Shown here piece after piece: positions 11,781 to 22,178 of a stretch of 64,000 nt of DNA. This DNA comes from Prostheceraeus crozeri (taxonomy: Eukaryota > Platyhelminthes > Polycladida > Euryleptidae). A model generated the notes under the pieces. That model was not told the DNA's origin, did no database searches, and was given only the letters and a program-made list of their open reading frames with translations. The stretch is taken from positions 62,001 to 126,000 of the forward strand of contig CAJQUW010011269.1 in assembly GCA_907163375.1 (NCBI GenBank), in the 5' to 3' direction. Position 1 is the first letter of the stretch; each line of letters begins with the position of its first letter. Both the position numbers and the translations under genes were made by a program.

Positions 11781-12967
11781 TTATGAGTGATTGAAAAATT
11801 AACGAAGCTCACTGTGTAAGTTAAGAAAATACTAAGTAAGCACTGCATGCTCGCTATTCACGAGTCCTTAGTCGCATATTGTTTTCACTCTGTGTTAATT
11901 TCACAATACTATCAAATCGTTCTTTATTTGTTCAGATCTTCAACTTGGCTCCACCCCACTCCACAGAAGTCCCCTCAGCAGAAAGCCCACTTAGAGGAAA
12001 GTCACGTCTACTATCGTGTCTATGATCTATCGGTTATGGATACAAATGCATGAAATCTAGTCTGCACAATACAGTACAGGGCAAACTGACGAAACAGAGT
12101 GATCACATATTTTTTGCAATGCATGAATAGTATACACAGAGAAACATAGAGTCTTTCATATTCATTTTGTCTAATTCATCTTTTTACAAATAATCAAGTC
12201 GTTCATGTTCTATTACAAGCATATTGCCCTTGATTATGCGATGTCTTGTTTGCTTCAAAATCCAAAATTTTTGTTTCTTGCACTGTTTTTTCATTGAAGA
12301 ATTAGGTGAAGTACAGTCCCAAGTAGCAAAATTGCCCACCCTCATTGTCATTAAAATATATCGTTTACTTCATGTGATGCATATGTCCATAATTATATGA
12401 CTTTCTCTACAACTACATCATGTAAGGACATTGAGTATTTGAAGCCCTCTATCTCACAATATCAAGAGAACACATTGATCATAGATATCTGTCATAGATA
12501 TTGATGGTTGTAGTGGCATACAATATAGAGGATCATACAATATTGTCGTGTTGATAGACAAATCGTTCTCCCCCTCACCAGACATATATCCACATGCAGT
12601 TCACTAATGTCCACATATTTTCTTGAGTTCAAACATCCATCAATGGGAATCAATGGACCGGCATCAAAAATATAAATACGTGCATCCCCTACCACATGAT
12701 TCGATTATCTGAGGAAAGGGCGCAACGTGTGGACCTGTGTTCTAAGGCTACAGAATACATAAATATAAAGTGTCCATTTTTCAAGTGAACAAAATGGGTT
12801 CCATCAGAGCCAGTGTCTTACCTGGACTGCATAATAAGAGTAAATGAGTGTTTGCATTGTCAAGCATGACGTCATGCTTAGACTTGCTCAAAAATGATAA
12901 CAATGAATCCGTTGAGAGCACTTTCAAAAAGGGGACTATTACTCTTTATCGATGGTCATGATTATTG
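11781..12967. other. Intergenic, no supported gene
   Basis: AT-rich sequence with small unsupported frames (11,847-12,053 and minus 12,492-12,695). No terminal repeats or family motifs seen. Confidence 0.35.
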
Positions 12968-13180
12968 TAAAGTGCGAGTTACATTATTTGCATTGCAAGT
13001 GTTGACATGATCGATAGACCATGGAAGAGACCTTCGGCTAAGTGGGCTTCCCCGAGAAAATTGTGTCAGTCTGGTGCCGCACTTCACGAGGACGACACAA
13101 AAAATCAATTTCTAGTATTACCATTGACAGCTCGATTTCAAATTCTAATAAAAATCAATATTAAGCAATATTTACTCATA
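12968..13180 (+). repeat. Left inverted arm, outer part
   Basis: Matches the reverse complement of about 16,679-16,890 nearly base for base, for example the GACCTTCGGCTAAGTGGGC segment. It ends at the mariner insertion point TTTACTCATA. Confidence 0.85.
13061..13100 (+). ncRNA. Possible degenerate hammerhead ribozyme motif
   Basis: TTGTGTC at 13,061 and GACACAA at 13,094 can pair. Between them are CTGGTG and, after a GCACTTCACGAGGAC stem-like stretch, CGACAC. These resemble the hammerhead core CTGATGA - stem II - CGAAAC with changes. Penelope-like terminal copies are known to carry hammerheads. The changed core bases argue that it is inactive or a coincidence. Confidence 0.25.
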
Positions 13181-13613
13181 CAGGGTGTTAGCGATCTTCC
13201 CGCGGATTTTTGAAGTCTTTCATCTAGGTCACTCATAATATCATAGATAGCTAGGCTGGCGTTGTTCGCATGGTATATATGTAGATAGATAGCTATGATG
13301 AGATAAAATTTAAAAATCATTGATATTTAAAAATCAAACTCTTCCTCCACATAACCTTAATCTCATCACTTTGAGTAAGACTATTGCAAGTGCATGTTGA
13401 CTGTTGAAATGAATTACAAGGACTTGACGAACGAAGAAATTGCTTCTATAGTGTCTTTTTCCGTTACTTATAACTGCGAAAAGGCTAGGCGATTGTTTGA
13501 GGAGAAATTTCACAAGACCCCACCACCAGCAAGGACATTATTGGATTGGAAGAAGAGATTCATGGAGACATTATCCGTTGTTCCACGCAAGCCTATTGGA
13601 GACCACAGTGCCA
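13181..13613 (+). repeat. Left long inverted repeat of the mariner-like element
   Basis: About 430 bp. It covers the 5' leader and the first 74 codons of the transposase and matches the reverse complement of about 14,575-15,030. Confidence 0.85.
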
Positions 13614-14467
13614 GAAGAGTATCGGAGGAGAACAGAAATGCAGTCCTGAATGCAGTTGGTGATGATCCAAGAACGTCTCAACGACAAGTTGCACAAGAGG
13701 TGGGAGTATCCCTGTTTACGGTGAACAAGGTATTGAAAGAAGATGGTATGAAACCTTGGAAGCTTACATCTGTCCAGGAATTGAAAGACAGTGACGAGAT
13801 TAATCGACTTCAATTTTGTCGATTTATCCTCGAAAGACAAAGAACCGATTCGAACTTCATACGCAAAATAAACTTCAGTGACGAAGCGACTTTTCACGTC
13901 AACGGTCAAGTTAACAGACATAACCAGTTCATCTACGCTCATGATAATCCCCATGCTGTTGAAGAACACTTTATGAAGTCTGTCGGAATTACGTGCTGGG
14001 CGATGTTATCGCCTATTCATGGTGTGTCTTATCAAATAATTGATGGAACAATGGACTCTGAGAAACATCTTAGCATTGTGATGGAGAAAGTTATCCCGTT
14101 GTTGACACAAAGAGGCAACCGGACTGAACTCTATCAACAAGACGACGCACCTTCCCATTTCGCGTTAATAGTACGCAATAGCCTGAATGCTAACCTTCCA
14201 AATCGATGGATTGGACGTTCAGGTCCAATATCGTGGCCACCAAGAAGCCCTGACCTGTCTGTGAATGATTCGTGGTTGTGGGGAGATATACGGAATAAAC
14301 TTTATAAACATCCAAGACCAAAAACAATAAGAGAACTTCGATCCAAACTGATCAATCTATTGGAAAGTATCGAGCTATCGACCATCAGCCGCGCATATGA
14401 CAATTTTCTTCGGCGATGTCAGCTCTGCGCTGAGCAGAATGGAGGGCATTTTGAGCAGTTTTTATGA
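13394..14467 (+). CDS. mariner-like transposase, DD41D type
   Basis: A 357-residue cut-and-paste transposase, about the usual length for the Tc1/mariner superfamily. Residues 1-60 hold a helix-turn-helix that ends in DWKKRF, and residues 75-125 a second one (RQVAQEVGVSLFTVNKVLKEDG). The catalytic residues are D163 in FSDEATFHVNG, D250 in QQDDAPSHF and D292 in SPDLSVNDSWLW. The last two are separated by 41 residues, the spacing of the rosa-like DD41D group. There is no interruption, so it may encode active protein. I keep ATG 13,394; a second ATG five codons on (MNYKDL) is equally possible. The first 74 codons are duplicated in inverted form downstream. Confidence 0.9.
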   Translation: MLTVEMNYKDLTNEEIASIVSFSVTYNCEKARRLFEEKFHKTPPPARTLLDWKKRFMETLSVVPRKPIGDHSARRVSEENRNAVLNAVGDDPRTSQRQVAQEVGVSLFTVNKVLKEDGMKPWKLTSVQELKDSDEINRLQFCRFILERQRTDSNFIRKINFSDEATFHVNGQVNRHNQFIYAHDNPHAVEEHFMKSVGITCWAMLSPIHGVSYQIIDGTMDSEKHLSIVMEKVIPLLTQRGNRTELYQQDDAPSHFALIVRNSLNANLPNRWIGRSGPISWPPRSPDLSVNDSWLWGDIRNKLYKHPRPKTIRELRSKLINLLESIELSTISRAYDNFLRRCQLCAEQNGGHFEQFL

Positions 14468-14574
14468 TATCAGTACGAAAATGTGCTTTGTTAAGTAATA
14501 TAATACCTTTTTGCTATGGTAAAAGAGTGTTTTTGTCATTAGTAACGACACATCGTTATAGATGGTTTCTACGG

Positions 14575-15030
14575 TTTCTGGCACTGTGGTCTCCAATAGG
14601 CTTGCGTGGAACAACGGATAATGTCTCCATGAATCTCTTCTTCCAATCCAATAATGTCCTTGCTGGTGGTGGGGTCTTGTGAAATTTCTCCTCAAACAAT
14701 CGCCTAGCCTTTTCGCAGTTATAAGTAACGGAAAAAGACACTATAGAAGCAATTTCTTCGTTCGTCAAGTCCTTGTAATTCATTTCAACAGTCAACATGC
14801 ACTTGCAATAGTCTTACTCAAAGTGATGAGATTAAGGTTATGTGGAGGAAGAGTTTGATTTTTAAATATCAATGATTTTTAAATTTTATCTCATCATAGC
14901 TATCTATCTACATATATACCATGCAAACAACGCCAGCCTAGCTATCTATGATATTATGAGTGATGAACACAATATTTGTGACCTAGATGAAAGACTTCAA
15001 AAATCCGCGGGAAGATCGCTAACACCCTGT
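14575..15030 (-). repeat. Right long inverted repeat, with inverted transposase start
   Basis: On the minus strand a frame at 14,798 repeats the transposase start MLTVEMNYKDL through about residue 74, then leaves the coding match. The arm continues outward through the leader to CACCCTG at 15,030. Confidence 0.85.
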
Positions 15031-15277
15031 ATAAAGGAATACACAGTTGAATTATGCTCGAATCCTAATCATACAAGCTGCGATCAGGAAGATATGGTGT
15101 TGACGTACAATTGCAGTTAATCGCTTTTTCATCTGTGCTCATTTTGGCGTAATCTCGAAAAATCGCCTCCATTTACAGTCAATGCATCCTATCAAAAAAC
15201 CAGGTCCATGGTTTTGAAACAGTGTTTAACAGTTGTAACAAAGAACAAAAGATGATTCTACACTAGGTTTAGAAACC
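15031..15277 (+). repeat. Left inverted arm, inner part
   Basis: Matches the reverse complement of 16,433-16,675 and resumes the arm right after the mariner insertion. Confidence 0.85.
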
Positions 15278-15861
15278 TGTATGTAAAAGCGGTTTAGAAC
15301 ATTGATTTAGAATTTTCTCAATTCCTTTTGACAATAAAAGTTACCAAATTGATAGAAAACGTACCTTTTTAGAAAACTTCAACAAGCGCGTTAACTGTGT
15401 TTTACCTTCATGTCTACTATATAAGGTAATTAAAATAATTGAATGAATGTACAAATTAGTGATTACAATGACTGATTTGTCGCATCATCGTTCGACAATG
15501 AATGAATGCTGAAACATTTATGCCTGCTTGAAATTTTGTAGAGGAAAAGCGTACAGAATATGTTCGAAGTCATATGTAATGAAGTGAAATCAAAAAATAA
15601 TAAAAATCTACTTGACATGTTTCGACGAGTCTTGTCAAAGGCAACCTATCAAGTGACAATTTACAATCAAACAGTTACAATTCTGATTACAGATCAGCCG
15701 CGGTCTGGTCAATCACACGATTACCAGGGCAAGCGAAGATTGATCACGTGATCCTTTTGCTTACACAGGTCTGGACAGTCACGTTTAATATAAAGTGCTT
15801 CATATCGTTGTGGGCACGGCACACTATCTGAAACTTGCTCAAAGGGTCATCAGGAACATTG
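15278..15861. other. 3' part of the Penelope-like remnant
   Basis: Downstream (3') side of the GIY-YIG frame. AT-rich; a 63-codon frame at 15,560-15,751 is unsupported. Confidence 0.35.
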
Positions 15862-16501
15862 TCACAGCTGAGCACATGCTCGGTAATGGCAGAGCGAGAA
15901 ATTCCCGAGCGACCGTCTGAAAAACCACTTGAGCATATGCTCCCTTGATTGAACAGTCAATGGGCGCAACGTCCTTCCAATATGGGTTGATCCACAACCA
16001 CAGCGAAAAGAATATACGACAGAAGACGTGGCGGTCACTGGCAGACGATCTTTAGGAGAAGCAACGGGAATGCAGTTAGTCTTGAACATCAAGACAGGCT
16101 TAGCTGCAGGAGCAAACTTGGCCAGCAATTCATTGGTAGATTTTCGGATGAAAAAGCTAGATTTGTCACCGCAGAAAGACAAGTTGATGTAAACAGAATT
16201 TCTTTCAAACGGTGGCAACAGAAACGTTGTTGATGCTGGTAACTTTATATCTATCAATTAAATACTCAGGATAAGCGTCAGACTTTAAAATGGCGCGAAC
16301 AGTGCTGACCTCTTGGGCTAACAAATCAGCAGAACAAATACGAAGAGCGCGAATAAACAGAGAACGAACAAGACCTCTCTTATATACAATAGGCACAAAA
16401 CTGTGAAAACTCATGTAAGCACCAGAAAAGTGGGTTTCTAAACTTAGTGTAGAATCATCTTTTGTTCTTGTTACAACTGTTAAACGCTGTTTCAAAACCA
16501 T
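15862..16501 (-). pseudogene. Penelope-like reverse transcriptase tail and GIY-YIG endonuclease
   Basis: Two overlapping minus-strand frames. The upstream one (16,501-16,205) carries a reverse transcriptase thumb-like segment, SFVPIVYKRGLVRSLFIRA..., known from Penelope-like elements. The downstream one (16,257-15,862) carries VVYSFRCGCGSTHIGRTLRP, the cysteine-rich GIY-YIG endonuclease form that this group uses to nick its target. A frameshift near 16,230 joins them, and the polymerase core is absent, so this is a 5'-truncated dead copy. Its first part lies in the right inverted arm. Confidence 0.65.
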
Positions 16502-16890
16502 GGACCTGGTTTTTTGATAGGATGCATTGACTGTAAATGGAGGCGATTTTTCGAGATTACGCCAAAATGAGCACAGATGAAAAAGCGATTAACTGCAATT
16601 GTACGTCAACACCATATCTTCCTGATCGCAGCTTGTATGATTAGGATTCGAGCATAATTCAACTATGTATTCCTTTATATGAGTAAATATTGCTTAATAT
16701 TGATTTTTATTAGAATTTGAAATCGAGCTGCCAATGGTAATACTAAAAATTGATTTTTTGTGTCGTCCTCGTGAAGTGCGGCACCAGACTGACACAATTT
16801 TCTCGGGGAAGCCCACTTAGCCGAAGGTCTCTTCCATGGTCTATCGATCATGTCAACACTTGCAATGCAAATAATGTATCTCGCACTTTA
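16433..16890 (-). repeat. Right inverted arm of the Penelope-like remnant
   Basis: Continuous partner of the split left arm. It shows the pre-insertion site ACTCATATAAAGG (on the minus strand) and includes a mirror copy of the hammerhead-like motif at 16,758-16,797. Confidence 0.85.
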
Positions 16891-17025
16891 TGACGACCCA
16901 CATCTCACCCCCAACATTATCGGGCTGAGGACACATGCATAATGAACCTTCATGGCCTTTCATTTTCAAGGTGCGGGCTTTATGCAGGGGTTGCATACGT
17001 AATGCAGGGAGTAGGGACATCTGTG
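16891..17025. other. Spacer, nothing recognised
   Basis: Short spacer between two elements. Confidence 0.3.
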
Positions 17026-18559
17026 ATTAATATACGATATCTAAAGGCGCTCAACTACCATAGCATATACTGGACTGGAAGCCGGTGACTTTGGTACGCT
17101 TGATTAATGATGATAGTATGTATCTGTATAAAACCATGGAACAAGTTGTAAACGATTCACTTCATTATTGGAAAATAAATCAGAATTCAACTGAATTGAT
17201 CACGGTACATCCTAATTAATACGCCCGACCCAGTCTTGCGGGGAAATTGTCGGAAGATTCTGTGCTGTGTACATCTACAAGAAGATCATCGATGCTTCAT
17301 TTCAAATAAATTGTGACTTTTATATTCATTGATTTTCCCGTTATATTATCTAAAACCTCCCCCAACTCAAGACCAATGAAGCGATATCACATGAATGATA
17401 TATTTCCAGCTTTGAATTATTGAATTTCCATTGAACGAAAATTGATGACTTAATTATTTTTATCACAGTGATGCGCGAATGTTTTCATATTTACCAAAGA
17501 AATTGATACGGATTTCGTGATCAACTGAAATCCTTATCAATGCTTTTGCTAAATTATCCTAATATGACAGGACCCTAAAATCGTGGAAAGTTATCAATCA
17601 TCACTGCTTGGTTTATTCAACATGATTTTCACATTTTATATGAATCACTGCCATCATAATCACCTTTCATGCTGTTCGTCGGAGTTTTGAATATAATTTG
17701 AAGGCTTCACCTTCAGGGGACCTCATATCACGACACGTCTAATAGTAGATAAATATATATTGACATCGGTAACCACTCATTACGATGAGGCGCACTTGGA
17801 ATGACAACACTGGTTGCACTTTTACACCAAAATCTTGATAAAGGATCTTACGAAGGAATGGATCGTCAAACGATTCTTCCTTAACTTTTATGATTTTCAC
17901 TTGTTATACCTGTATATTCAATTTTTGAAATTTCGATGAATTTATCTTTCGCTCGCTTCTGAATACATCCGCATACGATTTACATTTTAATCATAGTATT
18001 ACTTGTATAATAATAAATTAGATATGAACATTGCTGCAGTGATTTCGGTAGCAAGCAAAGTCATCACTGATTATTATCAGTTGTCATTTTTCCATGACTG
18101 CTTTGAGCAAAAGAAATAGATGTCAAAATTTGTCCAGAAAGAGTCCACAATTCTCTACAAATACTGCTGAATCGATTTTAGCAATAGGAATGTATGAATG
18201 TACTGAATCCAGACCAATAGCCTTTGATGCTATGTGCCGCATGTGAACAACTTCAATCACTGGCAGTTGATGTTACAGCTGTTATTGACAGTTGCTCATT
18301 CTTGTAAGAATATTGTAGTTCTTTAGTCTCATCCTGATTGAGTCCAGAATCTTCCTTCAACAGAAATTCCCTGTATAAATGTGCGTATTGGAGTATTAAT
18401 GCATTTAATAGTAAAATTATTTGTTTACAACTTGCTTCATGGTTTTATCCAGATACACACAAACTACCGTCATTCATGAAGCGTATGCCGAAGTCACCGG
18501 CCTCCAGTTGAGTACATGCCATGGGAATTGAGCGTCCCTTAGATATCTTACATTAATCA
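17026..18559. mobile_element. Anonymous non-autonomous element with 130-bp inverted repeats
   Basis: 17,026-17,153 matches the reverse complement of 18,424-18,559; shared blocks include GATATCTAA, GCCGGTGACTT and AAAACCATG.A.CAAGTTGT. The interior (about 1.3 kb) is AT-rich and has no supported coding. The ends read GATTAAT.TA.GATATCTAA. The divergence between the arms suggests moderate age. Superfamily unknown. Confidence 0.65.
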
Positions 18560-18587
18560 ATTATGTCACTGGTATAATGTTTAACGA

Positions 18588-18653
18588 TGTGTTGATAGAT
18601 GTCACAGCCAATTTTCATGGTTAGCTTCTTCTGGAATTGGCCCGTGAGAAGTT
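18588..18653 (+). repeat. 66-bp target duplication, left copy
   Basis: TGTGTTGATAGATGTCACAG.. through ..GTGAGAAGTT. Identical to 22,782-22,847 at all 66 positions by eye. Confidence 0.95.
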
Positions 18654-18682
18654 AAAGTCAAGTCAAGTCAAGTCAAGTTAGC
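18654..18682 (-). repeat. (TTGAC)n 3' tail of the LINE
   Basis: Plus strand reads AAAGTCAAGTCAAGTCAAGT; four to five repeats of TTGAC on the coding strand end directly at the target duplication. This marks the site of primed reverse transcription. Confidence 0.85.
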
Positions 18683-18765
18683 GTTTATTGATTGAAATAA
18701 GAATCATAAAGAAATATAAACATACAAGTTCAAGTTTACACAAATCTGATAATACAACAATAATG

Positions 18766-21450
18766 TCAAACAGTTAATCTGATTATGTTATTTAACAATA
18801 AAGACGTAAATGGTACAAATGAATTACGGGCTTTTTCACTTCTACAATATGGGATTGACAAAGTACCGGAGTGGCTGTGACGTAAAGGCAAAATGTCATG
18901 TAAAATGTGTGAGCTGTCTTCTTCCGCAAATTTAAACAGTTTTTTGCTGTTATCGTATCTTCTGAATGTTATTTCTTCTGTACGACATTGACATTTTCTT
19001 TCTTCATTTCTATATATAATTCTGTGAGCACGTTTGTCTATTTTCACAAGAATGGTGGATAACTTTTTATTCAATCCGACGAAAACTGGGCAAGCATATT
19101 CTAAGACTGATCGAATGTAACAGTTATACAGTTGATGTAATTCTTCGCTTGATAGGTGGGGCCATAATTTGCGTAGAGCATAAAATCTTTGGTTGGCTAA
19201 CTTTGAAAGTTTCTCTATATGTAGATTCCATGTTAAATCATTCTGAATCGTCAACCCAAGCAATGTTAATGAATCCACAATCTCAACATTTATCTCATCT
19301 GCCGACATGTCTGCTTGCCTTTTCAGATTCAGCACTGCCTTCGATTTAGACAGATTGATTGTGAGGCCATTTATCACGCACCAATCAGTCACCCATGAAA
19401 TTTCACTGTTGATGGTTTGTGATATTTCTTTAGAGTCATTAGTGTATATTGGAATAATAAGACTCAAATCGTCTGCGTATTTAGTTTGAACAGTAGATGG
19501 CAGAAGAGGCAAGAAGTCCCCGAAAAATGCGGCGAAGATATACGGTGCCAAAACTGTTCCTTGTGGAACCCCAGAAATTATAGGAAAGTACCTTGAATAA
19601 TTGTCTCTCAATTTCACACAGGCTTGACGATTGTATAAAAAATCTTTAACAATCAATAGTAAACCGGTGGGGAAGCCAGAACTATACAATTTTTTGATGA
19701 TGAGATTGTGATCTAGCATGTCGAAGGCTTTATGAAGGTCGAATGTGAGCAGTACGGAGCCATTACATTTTGCATCATCATAATGCATGTACAGTTGGTT
19801 CATTATTGATGTGAGAGCTGTTGTTGTGGAGCATTTTTCACGAAATCCATGTTGGTTGGCACCAAAAAGGCGAGTAAAGTGCGTCTTAGTTTCGGTAAGT
19901 AGCAACTTTTCAAAGATCTTTGAGGGTAAAAGGGATTGTGAGATTGGTCTCAGATTAGCGACGTCCATTTTTTTGCTTTTAGGAATCGGTGTTATTGTAA
20001 GATTCTTCCATGCAGTCGGATAAGTCCGATTATCAATAACAGATTGAAAAATGTCAGTTAAGGGCAGAGCAATCACTTGAGCTAAATGTTTGTACAATAT
20101 AGACGGCATCTTTGGGTCCCCAGAAAATTTGTTTGTCGGTGCTTTAGTCAACAATTGAATAACTTTGACAATTTCTACATTCATATGCCAATCATCATCA
20201 ATAAATTCCTTCACGGCGGGCGATTTTGTGAAATTCTGAGTTCGATAAAAGTGATCAGCAATTTGCATCAATGCTTGATTTATTCCTCCATTTTTATCAA
20301 TAAATGCATTAAAGGCATCACATTTAGAATGATTTTTTGTTGTAGATGAGAGTAATTTCCACAATCCATTTGTTTGTTGTTTGAGCTTATTCGTCCAGAT
20401 AACTTTGCATTTTTCAACTTCTTCTTTGACCTTTTGTTTCAGATAATTGTATTTACTCCAGTTTTTTGATCGGTAGGCCATCCATCTTTCATTGATCAGG
20501 TGCTTGGTTATTGGTGTAAGCCATTCTTTGTCAGTAGGCTTCATTAAAACAACCTGTTGAGGAATATATTTATCTATCATTTCATGCATGTTTCTTTGAA
20601 AGATACTGAATTTCTTATCAATGTTCCTTTCTCCGATCAGCTCAGTCCAATCAAAGGAAGTCAGTGCTTCATTTAGTTCACAAACGTAGCTGTCTCTTGT
20701 GTCAAAAATAGTTACCAGTTTACCTTCGTAAAGTGTCTCGGCGCAATATGATGTTTGAGAATTTTCCGGATACGAGGTGATAAACAGATGATCTGAGTTG
20801 CCAATTGGGGAGTCGAAGCTCACATTTTTCGGTAAGTAAAAGGACGATAGGTTCTTGGAAATAATAATTTGATCAAGGATGTTATCCTTACGAGTAGGAT
20901 TGAGGATGATTTTGTCAGCATCAATTTCATTACACAGTTTTACACAATTCAACTTATTAAAATCGCCCGTAATAATGAAACTACAATTTGGCTTAGCACA
21001 CAAGAGAGAGTCCAAAGTGTTTATGACAAACTCACTTACAGTATGTAATTGATAAGCATTGCATGATGGGGGTATATACAGGCAAAAAATGTACATACAA
21101 TGATTTGGCAGTTCAATCACGTTACAAGACACGTTTGTAGGAATGGGAAAATTTATTCTCAATTCATGAGCTGCAAATTCAGTTTTTACATAAATAGCAG
21201 TGCCTCCCCCTTTACGATCCTTCCGATCGTCCCTGATCAATGAAAATCCTTGAAGAGATAAAAGACCATCAGGGATATCACTATGAAGCCAAGTCTCTGA
21301 GATGCAAATGATATCAGTACATTTACTTTTCATAACAACATTAAGTTCATCAATTTTCGGAAGCAAAGACTGGATGTTGGTAAGAGATATTACAGGATAT
21401 CGAAAAACTTTAGTTTTCTTTGTGTCTTTGGAATGATAAAAGGAAGTCAC
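18766..21450 (-). CDS. LINE ORF2: AP endonuclease and reverse transcriptase
   Basis: About 894 residues. Residues 20-225 form an AP-like endonuclease: N25 in LTNIQSLL, E52 in ISETWL, RKGGGTAIYV near 79-88, TGDFN at 161-165 and SDH at 219-221. Residues about 470-720 form the reverse transcriptase: RPIS near 501, HGFREKCST near 534, the catalytic FDLHKAFD at 570-577, GVPQG at 627-631 and YADD at 658-661. The tail (CRTEEITFRRYDNSKKLF) is cysteine-poor. No ATG opens the frame. It starts GTGACTTCC, and the ORF1 stop TGA overlaps it as GTGA, so an ancestral ATGA overlap may have lost its ATG by one synonymous change in ORF1. The first in-frame ATG is at residue 40, inside the endonuclease. Confidence 0.92.
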   Translation of the reverse strand: MTSFYHSKDTKKTKVFRYPVISLTNIQSLLPKIDELNVVMKSKCTDIICISETWLHSDIPDGLLSLQGFSLIRDDRKDRKGGGTAIYVKTEFAAHELRINFPIPTNVSCNVIELPNHCMYIFCLYIPPSCNAYQLHTVSEFVINTLDSLLCAKPNCSFIITGDFNKLNCVKLCNEIDADKIILNPTRKDNILDQIIISKNLSSFYLPKNVSFDSPIGNSDHLFITSYPENSQTSYCAETLYEGKLVTIFDTRDSYVCELNEALTSFDWTELIGERNIDKKFSIFQRNMHEMIDKYIPQQVVLMKPTDKEWLTPITKHLINERWMAYRSKNWSKYNYLKQKVKEEVEKCKVIWTNKLKQQTNGLWKLLSSTTKNHSKCDAFNAFIDKNGGINQALMQIADHFYRTQNFTKSPAVKEFIDDDWHMNVEIVKVIQLLTKAPTNKFSGDPKMPSILYKHLAQVIALPLTDIFQSVIDNRTYPTAWKNLTITPIPKSKKMDVANLRPISQSLLPSKIFEKLLLTETKTHFTRLFGANQHGFREKCSTTTALTSIMNQLYMHYDDAKCNGSVLLTFDLHKAFDMLDHNLIIKKLYSSGFPTGLLLIVKDFLYNRQACVKLRDNYSRYFPIISGVPQGTVLAPYIFAAFFGDFLPLLPSTVQTKYADDLSLIIPIYTNDSKEISQTINSEISWVTDWCVINGLTINLSKSKAVLNLKRQADMSADEINVEIVDSLTLLGLTIQNDLTWNLHIEKLSKLANQRFYALRKLWPHLSSEELHQLYNCYIRSVLEYACPVFVGLNKKLSTILVKIDKRAHRIIYRNEERKCQCRTEEITFRRYDNSKKLFKFAEEDSSHILHDILPLRHSHSGTLSIPYCRSEKARNSFVPFTSLLLNNIIRLTV

Positions 21451-22178
21451 CGAAAATTTCGCGCATCTATGAAATCCGATTTATTTATGATTTTTCCCCT
21501 ATAGATAACAACATCCTCATTTCTTTCTTTTCTGATTTTTAGTTCTCTTCGCAAATTGGACTCTTGAATCTGTTGCATGTGTGTTCTGTCTGGATTTATA
21601 TAGACACTCTGGAATTCAGGCATTTGCCTAAGAGATCGAGCAGCTTGAAGGATTTGAGATTTGTGATGTTCATGTTCAAGTTTAACGCGCAAAAGTCTAT
21701 CGCTAGCGTTTGATACTTTACCAATGCGGTTCACGTATTGAGGAGAAATAGCTTGCAAATTTAATTTGGTAAATAACTCTTTAACTCTGCCTGCATCATG
21801 TTCTTTCCTCTCATCAGCTGTACCCGAATGATGTTCCGGAATTCCACGAATTACAATTTTGTCTCTACGTTGACTTCTTTGTTCAACTTCATCTAAAATA
21901 TCACGAGAAAAGTCATTACGTAAACTGGACAATTCCTTTGATATTTCGCTAATCTTTGTTGAATGGTCTTCTTGAGTCAGCTTTAAACTACGTAAGGAGT
22001 TTTCGAAGGATTCGATTTTATTTTCGATTGATGTCATGCGGTCAAGGACTATCTTTATCTCACTCTTAATGGTTTCTATCAATTCAGCTTTAAGTCTGTC
22101 CATATTGAATTTCATTCCGCTATTGTTTGATTGGTCAGTAGAATTCGACCTCAAATTTCGCTTTGGTGTTGGTGTCAT
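21447..22178 (-). CDS. LINE ORF1: coiled-coil nucleic-acid-binding protein
   Basis: 243 residues, open, ATG at 22,178 (MTPTPKRNLRSN). The basic serine/asparagine-rich start is followed by a predicted coiled coil at about residues 25-95 (heptad leucines and isoleucines in KIESFENSLRSLKLTQED). A compact domain then follows from DKIVIRGIPEHH, typical of the RRM-like ORF1 fold of L2/CR1-group and related LINEs. The C-terminus is basic (ELKIRKERNEDVVIYRGK). It should bind the element's RNA and form trimers. It ends CGGTGA, overlapping ORF2. Confidence 0.85.
   Translation of the reverse strand: MTPTPKRNLRSNSTDQSNNSGMKFNMDRLKAELIETIKSEIKIVLDRMTSIENKIESFENSLRSLKLTQEDHSTKISEISKELSSLRNDFSRDILDEVEQRSQRRDKIVIRGIPEHHSGTADERKEHDAGRVKELFTKLNLQAISPQYVNRIGKVSNASDRLLRVKLEHEHHKSQILQAARSLRQMPEFQSVYINPDRTHMQQIQESNLRRELKIRKERNEDVVIYRGKIINKSDFIDARNFR

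Larger units (their letters stand above)
13181..15030 (+). mobile_element. DD41D mariner-like transposon with very long inverted repeats
   Basis: Both ends read CAGGGTGTTAGCGATC inward and are flanked by TA. The matching uninterrupted arm (about 16,676-16,684) has a single TA at this point, which gives the empty site directly. The inverted repeats are about 430 bp (13,181 to about 13,613, and about 14,575-15,030) and include the first 74 codons of the transposase. The right copy carries an extra 14-18 bp near 14,963-14,980. The transposase frame is open from end to end. Confidence 0.9.
12968..16890 (-). mobile_element. Penelope-like retroelement remnant with inverted arms
   Basis: Two inverted arms of about 460 bp flank a GIY-YIG-bearing coding remnant. 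The right arm is continuous (16,433-16,890). The left arm is interrupted by a mariner-like element: 12,968-13,180, then 15,031-15,277. Penelope-like elements are known to carry terminal copies of themselves in direct or inverted orientation. The coding remnant (15,862-16,501, minus) has lost most of the reverse transcriptase. No target duplication was identified. Confidence 0.6.
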
